Source: Limnomonas spitsbergensis
Taxonomy: Eukaryota; Chlorophyta; Chlorophyceae; Chlamydomonadales
DNA length: 64,000 nucleotides
Assembly: GCA_037349105.1 (NCBI GenBank)
Contig: JAYJMM010000113.1
Location: 1,116,001 to 1,180,000, forward strand
Direction of reading: 5' to 3'
The notes under the pieces were generated by a model, which had not been told where the DNA came from, ran no database searches, and worked only from the letters and a program-made list of their open reading frames with translations. Each line of letters begins with the position of its first letter. Positions within the stretch are counted from its first letter, which is position 1. This document shows, in pieces, positions 19,901 to 28,401 of the stretch. Both the position numbers and the translations under genes were made by a program.

Positions 19901-20778
19901 CTTTGCCTGCCTGCGCTAGCTGGGAACCTGGACTGGGGTGTGCCGTATGTCGATGCTTCTGTTGCTTCCTCTGCCGGGATACGGGGCGGCCTTGCCTGTT
20001 TCATCCTGTGCAGATCTGGCCTATGCGGGACTCCCATTGGCGCCTGTATTCCCCCGCGCTGATCTGGCGGCTCCACCTTGGTGTGTGGGCCAGCCCGTGG
20101 CTGCCATACCATGGCGGCCTGCGCTGTCGTGGCTTGTGGGTTGCCGCGTTTCTGCAGCTCCCGCAGCCCCGTCGTTGTTTCTGCTGACTCCCCTTGGGAC
20201 TGCTGCTCGCTGGATCTTGTCCGCTCCATCTTGACCACTGCCGACTGGACCATCCCCCTTACCACTGCGGGTTCCTGCTGGGGCTCCTTGGCTTCCTTCT
20301 GGTATGGTCTGGGCTCAGCCTCGCATCTTTCCCCTTCTGCCTCCACAGGCAGGTCATCCGGAGGTCGCGCTGGCCCGCCACCCTCTCCTACACCACTGGT
20401 CTGAGACCTCACAGTGGGTGGCTCCGAGGTCGGGTCCAGGGACTCATCGCCGGGAACTGGCCATCGCTCTTCCTCCTGGCTTGGCCCAGGGGGAATGCGC
20501 GCGATGCCACCTCGTCCAATGCCCCTGCGTGTAACTTCAACATGCATTGTACCCGCATCCAAGGGTCTGGCACTGTCGGCCCCTAGGGCCTTGTTTTCCC
20601 CCATCCCTGCATATTCATCCCCCACTAGTTCAAGGGCGATTTGCCTAGCCTCCTCGGCTACGGCTGCATTTATAGGCGTCATAGGGTCATCCCCTGGTTC
20701 CATCCCTCTCACTCGCCCACTGCGTCTTGCAGTATCTGGGTGCTGGTGGCGGTTAGGATCTACAAATGCTTCCTGCAT
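16969..20778 (-). CDS. gag: Retroelement ORF1: Gag-like protein with CCHC zinc knuckle
   Basis: 1,269 codons from the first ATG (20778); the open frame extends slightly upstream without ATG. The N-terminal half is charged and low-complexity with Gln/Glu/Arg-rich segments and one helical stretch (about residues 350-450, including QPIGWADILQWAARLW). A capsid-like helical domain lies at about 17.69-18.46 kb (residues about 770-1030; EETVEAFAHRVMSTAELLQ and HMFYEGLPGAVRVKLTAFI). A canonical zinc knuckle CFQCGSLDHLARDC follows at 17428-17469 (residues 1104-1117), then a basic Gln/Arg/Pro tail. This order (capsid, then CCHC) is that of retrotransposon Gag, which assembles particles and binds the element RNA. 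The protein is much longer than usual Gag proteins because of the N-terminal extension. Confidence 0.75.
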   Translation of the reverse strand: MQEAFVDPNRHQHPDTARRSGRVRGMEPGDDPMTPINAAVAEEARQIALELVGDEYAGMGENKALGADSARPLDAGTMHVEVTRRGIGRGGIARIPPGPSQEEERWPVPGDESLDPTSEPPTVRSQTSGVGEGGGPARPPDDLPVEAEGERCEAEPRPYQKEAKEPQQEPAVVRGMVQSAVVKMERTRSSEQQSQGESAETTTGLRELQKRGNPQATTAQAAMVWQPRAGPHTKVEPPDQRGGIQAPMGVPHRPDLHRMKQARPPRIPAEEATEASTYGTPQSRFPASAGRQRQEAVAEGNSREKEGSGQANSLYGYFSNPEWTPIPGERRPAVGEHAGSVSQPGAAELPRELQPIGWADILQWAARLWQQVCSRCFAHLSDQTQAIEEFQSHHLAEWATKALMGIPHTGQDRATLLAALRRVSRGAAGPEAALAVKAFADGWCNGTAGDQEEPESEQGELEEWEGFEASRLQQDDRREVRWQEQTEGTAPAASQARWERLEASSEPSLRNQRLDVGRRPRPSSPAASEQPRTTSFQQGLVPRRASRQESHDLLRFVDHTEHSGQEGQVDHIAEFLRGQATQARGRPERSQGPSQGRRVVREINPAGTTGGDYQQRQESRDDCLSASEAREYTGGTQPSRHGIYQPSRQAESEEDRRQDPAMQPSEGSSRPRSVASMRPSGGGQSQLSADRRDQRDQRRQGPARNGGDGSGSDPSISDSEDTEGRGPGSGRESARQRRERLTQEQAETNIRLQQQMIMQLAGGTRFTKIPNIQGNVPVLDMSQPGAVAARQYCQACSSWGSHNRLALSDEPPALAVVAGEIAGSCQSPSAMALLVRSLVGMWTAKPACVGPLVVAIRSAPQGDKASREVERIQEAWIAPAVGPPSEVSLLTLWIRVVQKEVGKPTSDERAAVTGLKLGVKTTLDPGVKPEETVEAFAHRVMSTAELLQISRDAVDHFGRRHSVAHMFYEGLPGAVRVKLTAFIMTVPGYLHMTGEGQVEVLTQQVLLWERFALELGDLAALDTRQGPGDHQQRSQGEQPAGRGRRDRPSQWEARSRGDGPLVAPYQNSNQPARQEGRAKGVTWADQATALTTSTHSAGGTPKACFQCGSLDHLARDCKTPRARDERRPNPLATDIAAGQARPPQQPYPQPPRPQGQTANRTYDRNQGGRQSQRPPQGQTGHGQQSAHMSHLSGPSTLAEPDGWHQTVAEMLSESVALLTQVGLAPKPGEYKQAAHNARPRSFRPSSSSEEEEEPLVIEHPSRKGEKGLP

Positions 20779-22230
20779 TGTACTAAGTTGCTGAACAGCT
20801 GTGCCAGCTCGACTGTGTGGGCCCACAGCACTTGGCCACTAGCTTAAAGCGTTGCTTCCGTTCTCCTCTACCTTCTGCAGGTTGGTTAGGCGCTGCTAGA
20901 CAGGTCAAGCACGGGAAATTTTTTAATGGGTCTGGCGGGGGTGTTTACCTTCTGGATTGCTGTCTCGTCAGCTATCTTGCCGATCTGTTGCGCAGCTTCT
21001 CCCTTGGACTCTGCAGGTTCCTCTCTAGCCGCGATCCGTAGCTCCCTTGATTCCTACTGGACTGTTGGTCTCGTCCGCTATTCCTTGCAGATCTGTCGCG
21101 CAACTTCTCCCTTAGGTTCTTCTGGATTGCCGGTCTCGTCCGCTATTCCTTGCCGGTCTCGTCCGCTATTCCTTGCTGATTTGTCGCGCAGCTTCCTCCT
21201 CAGGCTCCACAGGCTCCGCTCAGGCTGCAATCTGCAGCTTTGGATGATTCCTGCACACAGTCTTGGGTTGCCGCTTTTAAACTTGGATCCCGGATCCTTG
21301 CTCACTTCTGTCAACACGCGGGTTGTGCACTCTACCACAAATGCAGGCCACGCACGTGGCAATATCAGCTGGGTTTATAACTCCACAGCCTGATCTTCAA
21401 GCTACGTCTGCTTCTGGGTTGCCACGCCCAGCGCAAGCAGGAATTGACTTGGGTTCTATGGAGAATCCTCTGCTAAGTGATTTCTAGCTGTCCAAGGCAG
21501 ATCCGCTGTCTTCAAAAAGAAATTCAAGTTCACAGCACATGCACCTTTAGCACGATTCGTTGGATCAGGCTGATCAGGCTAGACCCACTTCGTCCTTTTA
21601 AGTGGACACGCGATTGTTGCTTCGGGTCCGTGGCGGACTTCTTCCCCACTGAGTGGCGGACGCCTACGGGCGGACTCAGCGCCTACACGCTGGCCGCGAA
21701 TGCGCTGCGCGTTAAGCTGTGGCTGGAACTTCTAGGCGACCGGCGCGGAGCCGGCCGCTTGTAGAGCTAAGACTTAATGGCCTGACGGGTCGCGAACCCT
21801 GCAGGTCGTTATGAGTCACTTACCGCGTGTAGCGGGCGAAGCCGTAGCCGTAGACTGCGGACGACGTAGTCCTAGGTTGGGCTGGGCTTCGTGTTGGGTG
21901 TTCTCGTGCTTGCTAGATGGCTGGGTCGCTGATCTAGACTTGACAGACTTAGTGGTACTGGCTTTGATGCACTTCACTGGGTAGGTCTCCGAGATCTAGC
22001 CGGTGCTGGTTACAAATAGAGACCTGTCCACTTAAAAGGAACGAAGTAGTGGACAGTGGGCAAGCCGGGATACAATGTCCCGGCAAGCCCTTATTACTAG
22101 AGTACGGGAAATCCTGGCCTCCGATCTTCCCGAAAGTGGGAAGCTGGGCGTCTAACCCTAAAAAGGGTGCTCCGCAGGGAAGCTGCGGAGTCTACGGGGA
22201 CGCGTCAGCGGTCCCTACGGTTTTGGCACG
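20779..22230 (-). promoter_or_regulatory. LTR-like 5' noncoding region of the retroelement
   Basis: Gene-free stretch upstream of ORF1. Several blocks align with the noncoding module of the large array: acttctgtcaacac, gggtttataa, the palindrome gtccttttaagtggac at 21592-21607, ggacttcttcc...cggacgcctacggg, and a donor-like GGTAAGTGA on the minus strand (near 21820). A TATA-like TTATAAAC sits at 21381-21374 on the minus strand, about 600 bp upstream of the ORF1 ATG. 21090-21180 holds short repeats of ggtctcgtccgctattcctt. Transcription start and true LTR borders cannot be fixed from sequence alone. Confidence 0.5.
22024..22190. other. Cluster of five hairpins
   Basis: Consecutive perfect inverted repeats: CTGTCCA/TGGACAG (22024-22056), GCCGGGA/TCCCGGC (22064-22084), CTTCCC/GGGAAG (22126-22143), ACCCT/AGGGT (22155-22168), CTCCGCAG/CTGCGGAG (22170-22190). 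This density is far above the surrounding DNA. It lies at the 5' end of the retroelement, so a structured leader or packaging signal is possible; function is inferred only. Confidence 0.6.
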
Positions 22231-22245
22231 TATACTGCATTATAC

Positions 22246-22382
22246 CGTGACATTGACCTTGATGTAGTTCCGCGGATCTGTCATGCCTCCGCCGCTGCAG
22301 AGCGCCGGGGACAGCGTGGCGGTTGCCTCCTCGGCCAGGCGGATGACCACATCAATCCACTCCTCTCGCTGGGCGTCCGTGC
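22246..22382 (-). CDS. Exon resembling FAB1/PIKfyve phosphatidylinositol-3-phosphate 5-kinase
   Basis: A 137-nt exon with a good acceptor (pyrimidine tract ...GTTGTTCCAG before 22382) and a possible GT donor after 22246. It encodes 45 full codons. REEWIDVVIRLAEEA, SGGGMTDPRNYIKV and their spacing resemble the segment of plant and animal FAB1/PIKfyve (W-x-D/E-hh-x-x-L-x-x-EA ... GGGMDPxxYVKVK) that precedes the Cys-rich chaperonin-like part. If correct, the enzyme makes PI(3,5)P2 on endosomes and vacuoles. No further exon of this gene is visible on either side: downstream (left) the retroelement begins at once, and upstream are a minisatellite and transposons. It may be an interrupted gene or a pseudogene fragment. 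Confidence 0.45.
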
Positions 22383-22451
22383 CTGGAACAACGGGAGAGA
22401 AAAGGGGTGATTTGATGGGGGAGGGAGGGACTGAACGGATGCGACTTGGAG

Positions 22452-22838
22452 GCGTGCATGGCAGGAGGCAGGACAGGAGGCAGGACAGGAGGCAGGGCAT
22501 GCGGCAGGGCAGGAGGCAGGGCTGGAGGCAGGACAGGAGGCATGGCAGGACGCAAGACAGGAGACAGGGCAGGAGGCGGGACAGGATGCAGGACAAGAGG
22601 CAGGGCAGGAGGCAGGACAGGAGGCAGGACGGGTGGCTGGACAGGAGGCAGGGCAAGAGACATGACCGGAGGCAGGAAGGGGGGCAGGACAGGAGGTAGG
22701 GCAGGAGATAGGACAGTAGGCAGGGCACGAGGCAAGGCATGAGGCAGGGCAGGTGGCAAGACATGAGGCAGGACAAGAGGCAGGGCTGGAGGCAGGGCAG
22801 GAGGCAGGGCATGAGGCAGGACAGGAGGCAGGACATGC
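22452..22838. repeat. Purine-rich minisatellite (aggcaggacagg type)
   Basis: Dozens of 10-20-bp units of the form ggcaggacagga / ggcagggcatga over nearly 390 bp, in the putative intron upstream of the FAB1-like exon. The Pro/Ala/Ser/Cys or Arg/Gly repeat frames on both strands are artefacts. Confidence 0.95.
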
Positions 22839-22839
22839 A

Positions 22840-23235
22840 AACAATTGGAATAATCAAATTAATCGTATGCAGCAGCTGCATGCAACCTGTTCCGTACATG
22901 GCGAAGCTCATTCAATGCGGGCACGGTCCTACAATTTGAAACAGCTCTGCATCAGGGTTTCAAAAACGCAAAAAAACAGTTGCATCTGAAGTGTGACGGA
23001 CAGACAATGAGCACTGTAGCAGATGTACCACTCAGCGCAACATTGGACCAAGTCACCTCTGATTGTGCCAGTCCTTGTCATGCGCCGGCTACTCTCTGCT
23101 GGTCACTTAAGCCCTGCATCTGGCGCTGCTGCTGCTGTAGGTGGTCCTGAGTGTCCTCTGGGTCATGTCGCTGAAAGTCCTGACACCGGAATCCCCCCCT
23201 CATCTGTCGCCCCCTCCCATTTGGTCCCGGCTGGG
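22840..23235. other. Spacer without supported gene
   Basis: Contains a short gct/gca-rich stretch. It leads into the inverted copy of the array element, whose similarity to the array stops at ggtccgcg near 23250. No gene or RNA recognised. Confidence 0.4.
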
Positions 23236-23239
23236 GATG

Positions 23240-24335
23240 ACACAGGCGCGGACCAATGGTTCCCACGACAACATGTTGATCATGATATGTCCGGCACAGC
23301 GTAGTTAAAGCCGATCGGCGGCCGAAGATTTTGGGATGAAAAGAATAAAAGCCGCAAGTCCCGGTAGGGGCTTTCTGCGGGAGACGGAAAAAAAAAGTGA
23401 CTGCGGCCGTAGTAGCCGTAGGCCGCAAGTTATGGACGGTTGGGTTCGGCCGAAGGCCGAAGTCTGACCGCGTTTTTGCCGAAGTGTTGCCGACGTTTTT
23501 TGAACTTACAAGCTCGACCATACGAAAATGGTCGGGTTTGCAAGCGATGGTGCATCCGTTTTCACAGGCACCCTCAATGGTGTGGCCAAGCTTTTGAGAC
23601 ATGATATCCCATGGCTGGCTGCAGTCCACTGTGTGGCCCATCTATGTCATCTGATCATGATTTATGCCAAGAATCACGTCCGTGCTAAGCCATCCATGTT
23701 TGATATAATAATAACAAAAAACAGCCGAACAGAAACATGACCGTTTCGGCGTCAACCGAAAAATGGAACTGGCTGAAAGAAAAATTTAGACCTTCGGTCC
23801 AAGAAACGACCAAGACGGTCGAAGGAAAAAAATGGCAGTTTTGGCGGTAACCGAAAAGAAAAAGACGACTTTCGGCTGGATCCGAAACTTAAAAAGGGGC
23901 GTATAACTTACTTGGCCGCGTGAGGGTCTCCAAAAGATACACGGTAAGTGAATCCCCACGTGATCTCCCGGTGCGCGCCCGGAAGGTAAGGCAAGAGGCA
24001 CATAGCCGAACAAGCTTTACTTATCCATAATCCAGAAAGCAGCCTAACGTGTACGATCTTGCGACCAACGTGTAGTCACTGAGCTCACCCGTACGCGTCC
24101 GTCACTGTCGTGAGGAAGAAGTCGCCCAAGGATATGAAGCGCCTTTCCTGAGTCCTTAAAAAAGGACACCGCGGATTTTGCCTGACCAACCTCAGTCACC
24201 AGTTCCTGCTTAAGTTGTTTGCGTTGTGAATCTGATTTTTTGTTTGGAAAGCCAAATTATGCCATTGACAGACTGATAATAGCATTTAGCAGCGACCCTC
24301 AACTTGAAGAGTTGCCATTTCTATTGCCAGATCGA
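23240..24335 (-). mobile_element. Diverged inverted single copy of the array element
   Basis: Similarity to the 32.6-64 kb array, in opposite orientation, from the block catgttgatcatgatatgtcc (about 23270) through the ttcgg/ccgaa-rich parts, the hAT-like fragment, cacggtaagtgaatccccacg (23939), the palindrome tccttaaaaaaggac (about 24155) and cgaccctcaacttgaag (about 24295). It lacks the tandem context and is more diverged, so it is likely an older dispersed copy of the array's founder. Confidence 0.75.
23528..23740 (+). pseudogene. hAT-type transposase core fragment (dispersed copy)
   Basis: A 70-residue open segment starting MVGFASDGASVFTGTLNGVA and containing VHCVAHLCHLI. The SDGAS motif followed about 30 residues later by HCxxH is the second catalytic-Asp region and CxxH insertion seen in hAT-superfamily transposases and domesticated ZNF862/KIAA1586-like proteins (DUF4371 group). 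The rest of the transposase, including the catalytic Glu region and BED finger, is absent, so it is a fragment. Orientation is opposite to the copies in the array. Confidence 0.65.
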
Positions 24336-24339
24336 AATA

Positions 24340-25140
24340 AGCGGCGACACCTGTGGTTCAGAGGTCACGTATCGTCGCAGAACGTATCGGCGCCCATAAA
24401 TCAGACCTATGGCACCAGAAAGTTTGCTGTGAACTTCACGGGTTTCATTGGAAACAGTTTTGGTTTAAGGCGTGACCAAATCACGATCGCGAGCAACCGG
24501 ATTCAAACCGCGCTGGTTTAAGGCGCCAATGGAAACGACGAGGTATAGGCTATTCTCGAATGCGTGGTTTCGGCCTCGAACAGAATGGCCTAAACCGTGT
24601 CGGTTTGTGGCAGTTGGGTCGAAATTGGGCCTGAACCGCGTCAGTTGCCCGAGAAAATGCCAGTGGAAACAACACCTATGCGAACGCGCCCCAGATTTTT
24701 CGACCCGTACAAACCGACAGGCAACCGACCAAGTGTTACTGGTGCCAAATCGTCGCCACAGCCTGGCATGAATGTGTTAGCCTCTATAGCGCAGGTGCAA
24801 TGGGCTGCTAATAACCATCGTGACTATTTGAGTGGAACTGTGAATGAAAACAGCAGGTCAGCGAGTCAGCAAGGCCCAGTCAGGATGGCGAGGTCAGCTG
24901 AGTTTCGCATGTTCACACGTTCACCCGACTTTCAATGTCGGGACGCGAGTAAGTGAAGATGTAATCGTCGTTGTCGTCGTAATCGTTTCTGTCGACGTTG
25001 CGGGAAATTTGAATCATAATAAATCTCCCGCCACGCGAGGCGCATAAGGCCAGCGATGCATCGTGTGTATCAAGAAGTTCTGGTATTCCCGTGTGAAGCG
25101 TAGCGGACTAGCGGAACGTGAGGGATAATAGGGGGGTACA
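24340..25140. other. Possible MITE-like sequence, no gene
   Basis: The word a(a/g)tggaaac(g/a)ac recurs at about 24525 and 24660, with a related attggaaacag at 24445 and ggtttaaggcg at 24461 and 24513. This is like subterminal repeats of small DNA transposons, but no TIR pair could be fixed. Short open frames here have no recognisable domain. Confidence 0.3.
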
Positions 25141-25144
25141 ATGT

Positions 25145-25407
25145 GTAGGTAGGTAGGTAGGTAGGTAGGTAGGTTGGTAGGTAGGTAGGTAGGTAGGTAG
25201 GTAGGTAGGTAGGTAGGTAGGTAGGTAGGTAGGTAGGTAGGTAGGTAGGTAGGTAGGTAGGTAGGTAGGTAGGTAGGTAGGTAGGTAGGTAGGTAGGTAG
25301 GTAGGTAGGTAGGTAGGTAGGTAGGTAGGTAGGTAGGTAGGTAGGTAGGTAGGTAGGTAGGTAGGTAGGTAGGTAGGTAGGTAGGTAGGTAGGTAGGTAG
25401 GTAGGTG
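25145..25407. repeat. (GTAG)n microsatellite, ~65 copies
   Basis: An almost perfect tetranucleotide run of about 263 bp with one interruption (ggttggt near 25172). The 134-aa Leu-Pro-Thr-Tyr frame across it is a repeat artefact. Confidence 0.98.
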
Positions 25408-25507
25408 AGTAAAAAACAATGCTCTCCGGTTAAAATGAAAGTTGGTGCAATGGATCATGCACGAAATGTGTGATGTATTCACCGTGCCAAAGGTGTGAAT
25501 TGTGGAT

Positions 25508-25830
25508 TCCAACTTTTCGCCCGAAAGTCCGTTGAACCGCGAATGTTTTCCACAGCCATTGCTTACCAGTTTCGCTTATTTTTCGCAGGGTCGAGTTTTT
25601 CTGTAGCCTTTCGTCAGTCTTTCGCAAAGCTATCGGCGTTGTACCGAAACGTGGTAAAGGATAATAGTGGGCTGTGTAAATTACGACTTTTCCCCGAATG
25701 TCCGTTGAAAATCCTATTTTCCGTAGCCATCGCATACCAGTCTCGCTTATTTTTAGCTGTCCATGTCAAGTTGTTCGGGAGCCTTTCGTCATTCCTTCGC
25801 AAAGTGTCAGCGATGTTGTTCGGTAGCCTT
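25508..25830. repeat. ~176-bp diverged tandem duplication
   Basis: Copy 1 (about 25508-25640) and copy 2 (about 25684-25825) share ttttc(g/c)cc(c)gaa, gtccgttgaa, cagccattgc/gtagccatcg, taccag, tcgcttattttt, agcctttcgtca and ttcgcaaag. A third partial copy starts near 25895. Confidence 0.7.
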
Positions 25831-25943
25831 TCGGCAGCCTTACGTGGGTCTGTCACTTAGTAGTGTTCTCGCTCGAAAAAAAAACGGTATCTGAATGTCC
25901 GCTCGATTTGTACAAGTGACCGATTTCCATAGCCAAAGCGGTC

Positions 25944-26530
25944 GAGGACGGAGGTCGAGGAGGTCTAGGAGGTCTAGGATCATATATATGGATGTCTAGG
26001 AGGTCTAGGAGGACCTAGGATGTCTAGGAGGACTTGGAGGTCTAGGAGGACTAGGAGGACCTAGGAGGTCTAGGAGGACTAGGAGGTCTAGGAGGACTAG
26101 GAGGTCTAGGAGGTCTAGGAGGTTTAGGAGGTCTTGGGGGTCTAGGAGGACCTAGGAGGTCTTGGAGGACCTATGATCATATATATAGAGGTCTAGGAGG
26201 TCTAGGAGGTCTAGAAGGTCTAGGAGGTCCAGAAGGTCTAGGAGGTCTAGGGTCATATAGACCGATATATCGGTCTAGGAGGTCTAGGAGGTCTAGGAGG
26301 TCTAGGAGGTCTAGTAGGTCTACGGTTCTAGTAGGTTTATGGGTCTAGCATGTCTAGTAGGTCTAGTAGGTCTAGTAGGTCTACGGGTCTACGGGTCTAG
26401 TAGGTCTATGGGTCTAGTAGGTCTAGTAGGTCTAGTAGGTCTACAAGTCTACGGGTCTAGTAGGTCTATGGGCCTAGTAGGTATAAAGGTCCAGAGGGTC
26501 TAGTAGGTTTAGTAGGTCTATTAGGTCGAA
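25944..26530. repeat. 9-bp minisatellite, ggtctagga type
   Basis: About 60 imperfect copies of ggtctagga, changing to ggtctagta towards the right end, interrupted by catatata blocks near 25981, 26172 and 26254. Confidence 0.95.
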
Positions 26531-26680
26531 CAGGTCCACCCTCCACACGGGACTTGCGACAAAGGAGCCTACTTATAGCGCAAGTCAATACCCATGTCCT
26601 CAGTCACACCGCCAATGAAGCGAACGCGATAAAAAGGCTATGTCTGTTGAGATATATTCCAGGTTATGCTGGGTATTTTT

Positions 26681-28200
26681 AACTGGCATCACAAATGCAA
26701 GGCAATGGTCGAGTACTTCGACGCATAGCCCGATTTCTTTTTCACTCTCACCTCTAATGAGTTGTCGTGGAAAGAGGTGAGTGCGTAAAACAAAATGGTA
26801 GCTGAGTAAGCTGCAGCCTAAGGTGAGGTGGACTGACAGGAGCTCAAAAACTGGTTTACCATATAAAGCACCATGTGAAGTAACTAGGTTGTTTGCGTTG
26901 AGGTTGCATGGTTTTTATAACAACACCTTGGCAAAAAATTCCAGTCTCGAGGATCGACACATGCACACAATGCCACATGGATGACTGATCGAAATAATGT
27001 CAGGTTGTTTTACAGTGAAATTACTGCTATTCTTCCTGACATGCAAAAGTACCCTGAGTGCAATTATCCATAATGCAGCGTGTGTTTAAATTAGTAACGA
27101 CTTGCATGGCGCATGACTCTACCAAGCACAACGGTGCATGCAAGAATGATCAAGGTATGTGCACCAAGGGCCTCACTGAGCCTACTACTAAAAAAACATT
27201 TCCCTGTCCTATCATGGATCGTAACCCTCGCCGCTCCACCGCTGACCAGGATATCGGTATCAGTATATTCCAAGGCATGGCAGTTTGGCGGCATTGAAAA
27301 TCGAAGAGTACTGCCGTCTTTACGAGGTCCACACTGCTACATCGGTCAAAATTTTGGATGAGGAACGTGTCAAGCTTGTGGATGAAAATGGCATGACAGT
27401 ATGTTCTGACACCCACCGTCTGTGTTATTCTTACATACCTCCCCCAGGCAGGTGAGAAATTCTGGCATAGTACCGGTAATGAACTCCTTCGTTCGTTCTC
27501 AACCCTTCTCGTCTCATCGTGACATGCTGAACCCCATTGTTGATGGAGTATTAAATTTAATAAAATCAAGGGCTAGCAGGAGTCTGCAGTTTGGCAGAGG
27601 GTGTCGAACACTGATGTGGAGTTACAAGCCTACATTAAAAACGGTAGGAGATTTCATTGGGAGGAGTGGCAAGTCAAAATGTATGTTGAGTCACATATTT
27701 TGAGAGTCAGGGCCCCATTCAGGCGTCTAAAGATATCATAGCCGACCCTAACTCTGTTGTGGTGGGGGATGACAAGTATGTTACCATTCTGACTAAATCC
27801 CCCGACGCGGTAAATTGTTTTTATAAAATCTGTCCTCAAGCGCATGTACTCGCCTACAAAACCTTTTGACACAGTTGCTATCATTATTAAGCTTTTGAAG
27901 CCCCCTGACCAGGCTGCATCTTTGAAGGCCATCGCTGCCGCATCGAAAAAATCCGCTTACTGAGGCTCTATATAATCCATGGTCATGGTGGCACTGGAAA
28001 ATTCGTTTTCATCAAAACTTTAATTGGTGCCCTCACGACTGCGAATGCAAAAGTTATACTTTGTGCCTCCACTGCCAAGGCTGCCTATGGGTAAGGAAAC
28101 AACGCAAGCACAACCCATATTTCATTTTTGATTAAACAACTTATAGCACAGCTCAAGCAGAAGGCAGATACAAACAAGGCTGACAGAAATCTTGCTTAGT
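26681..28200 (+). pseudogene. Decayed Helitron-like Rep / PIF1-type helicase
   Basis: Coding traces in several plus frames broken by stops. PDFFFTLTSNELSWKEV (from 26728) resembles the Helitron_like_N start (PTFFxTLSxxDxxWPEL). A Cys-rich piece at about 27100-27200 (CMAHDSTKHNGACKNDQGMC then TKG) resembles the C-x-H ... C ... C-x-KGFPK segment of the same proteins. At 27978-28100 a PIF1-family Walker A appears (IIHGHGGTGKFVFIKTLIGA) followed by AKVILCASTAKAA (motif Ia), then an in-frame TAA. The domain order matches Helitron Rep-Hel proteins, which replicate the element by rolling circle. It is clearly inactive. Element termini (TC...CTRR) were not located. Confidence 0.6.
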
Positions 28201-28371
28201 TCGAGTGTCACTTCGGTTGTTGGTGCTAAATTGCCTAGCATGCAGAAATGTTTGACACACTAATTGCGTTTGCTGGTCCCCCCATGGTGAGCCCACCACC
28301 CCCAACATAGTCCTTGATGTATGGGTAGCAGTTCCCTGTTTCAGACATAGTGTTGTTGGTGCATGACAGTA

Positions 28372-28398
28372 TGTCGTGACTGAGGGGTGCACCCTATC
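28372..28398. other. Repeat interrupted by the TIR element (left half)
   Basis: tgtcgtgac...aggggtgcaccct resembles 30578-30615. Its right half resumes at 29830 after the inserted element, giving a filled/empty site pair. The tgtcgtgac start could be an LTR end, but this is not proven. Confidence 0.5.
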
Positions 28399-28401
28399 TA
28401 A

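Larger units (their letters stand above)
9340..22230 (-). mobile_element. Large retroelement with three Gag-like/protease ORFs and no visible RT
   Basis: A 13-kb minus-strand block with uniform GC-rich coding style. From the 5' side (right): a noncoding LTR-like region with TATA-like and palindromic elements (about 20.8-22.2 kb), ORF1 Gag-like with a CCHC knuckle, a -1-frame linker, ORF2 beginning with an aspartic-protease DTA motif, and ORF3 with a zinc-binding region and two CCHC knuckles. I found no reverse transcriptase palm motif, RNase H or integrase in any of these ORFs, and no left copy of the right-end noncoding region. It is either a 3'-truncated element or a non-autonomous Gag/Pro-only derivative. 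The right boundary is approximate, near the FAB1-like exon. Confidence 0.65.

Noticed and set aside
22240..22911. 223-codon Cys/Leu/Pro-rich minus-strand ORF
   Set aside because: Most of it is the aggcaggacagg minisatellite. Only its last 45 codons behave like an exon.
25108..25512. Leu-Pro-Thr-Tyr repeat protein on the minus strand
   Set aside because: Produced by the (GTAG)n microsatellite.
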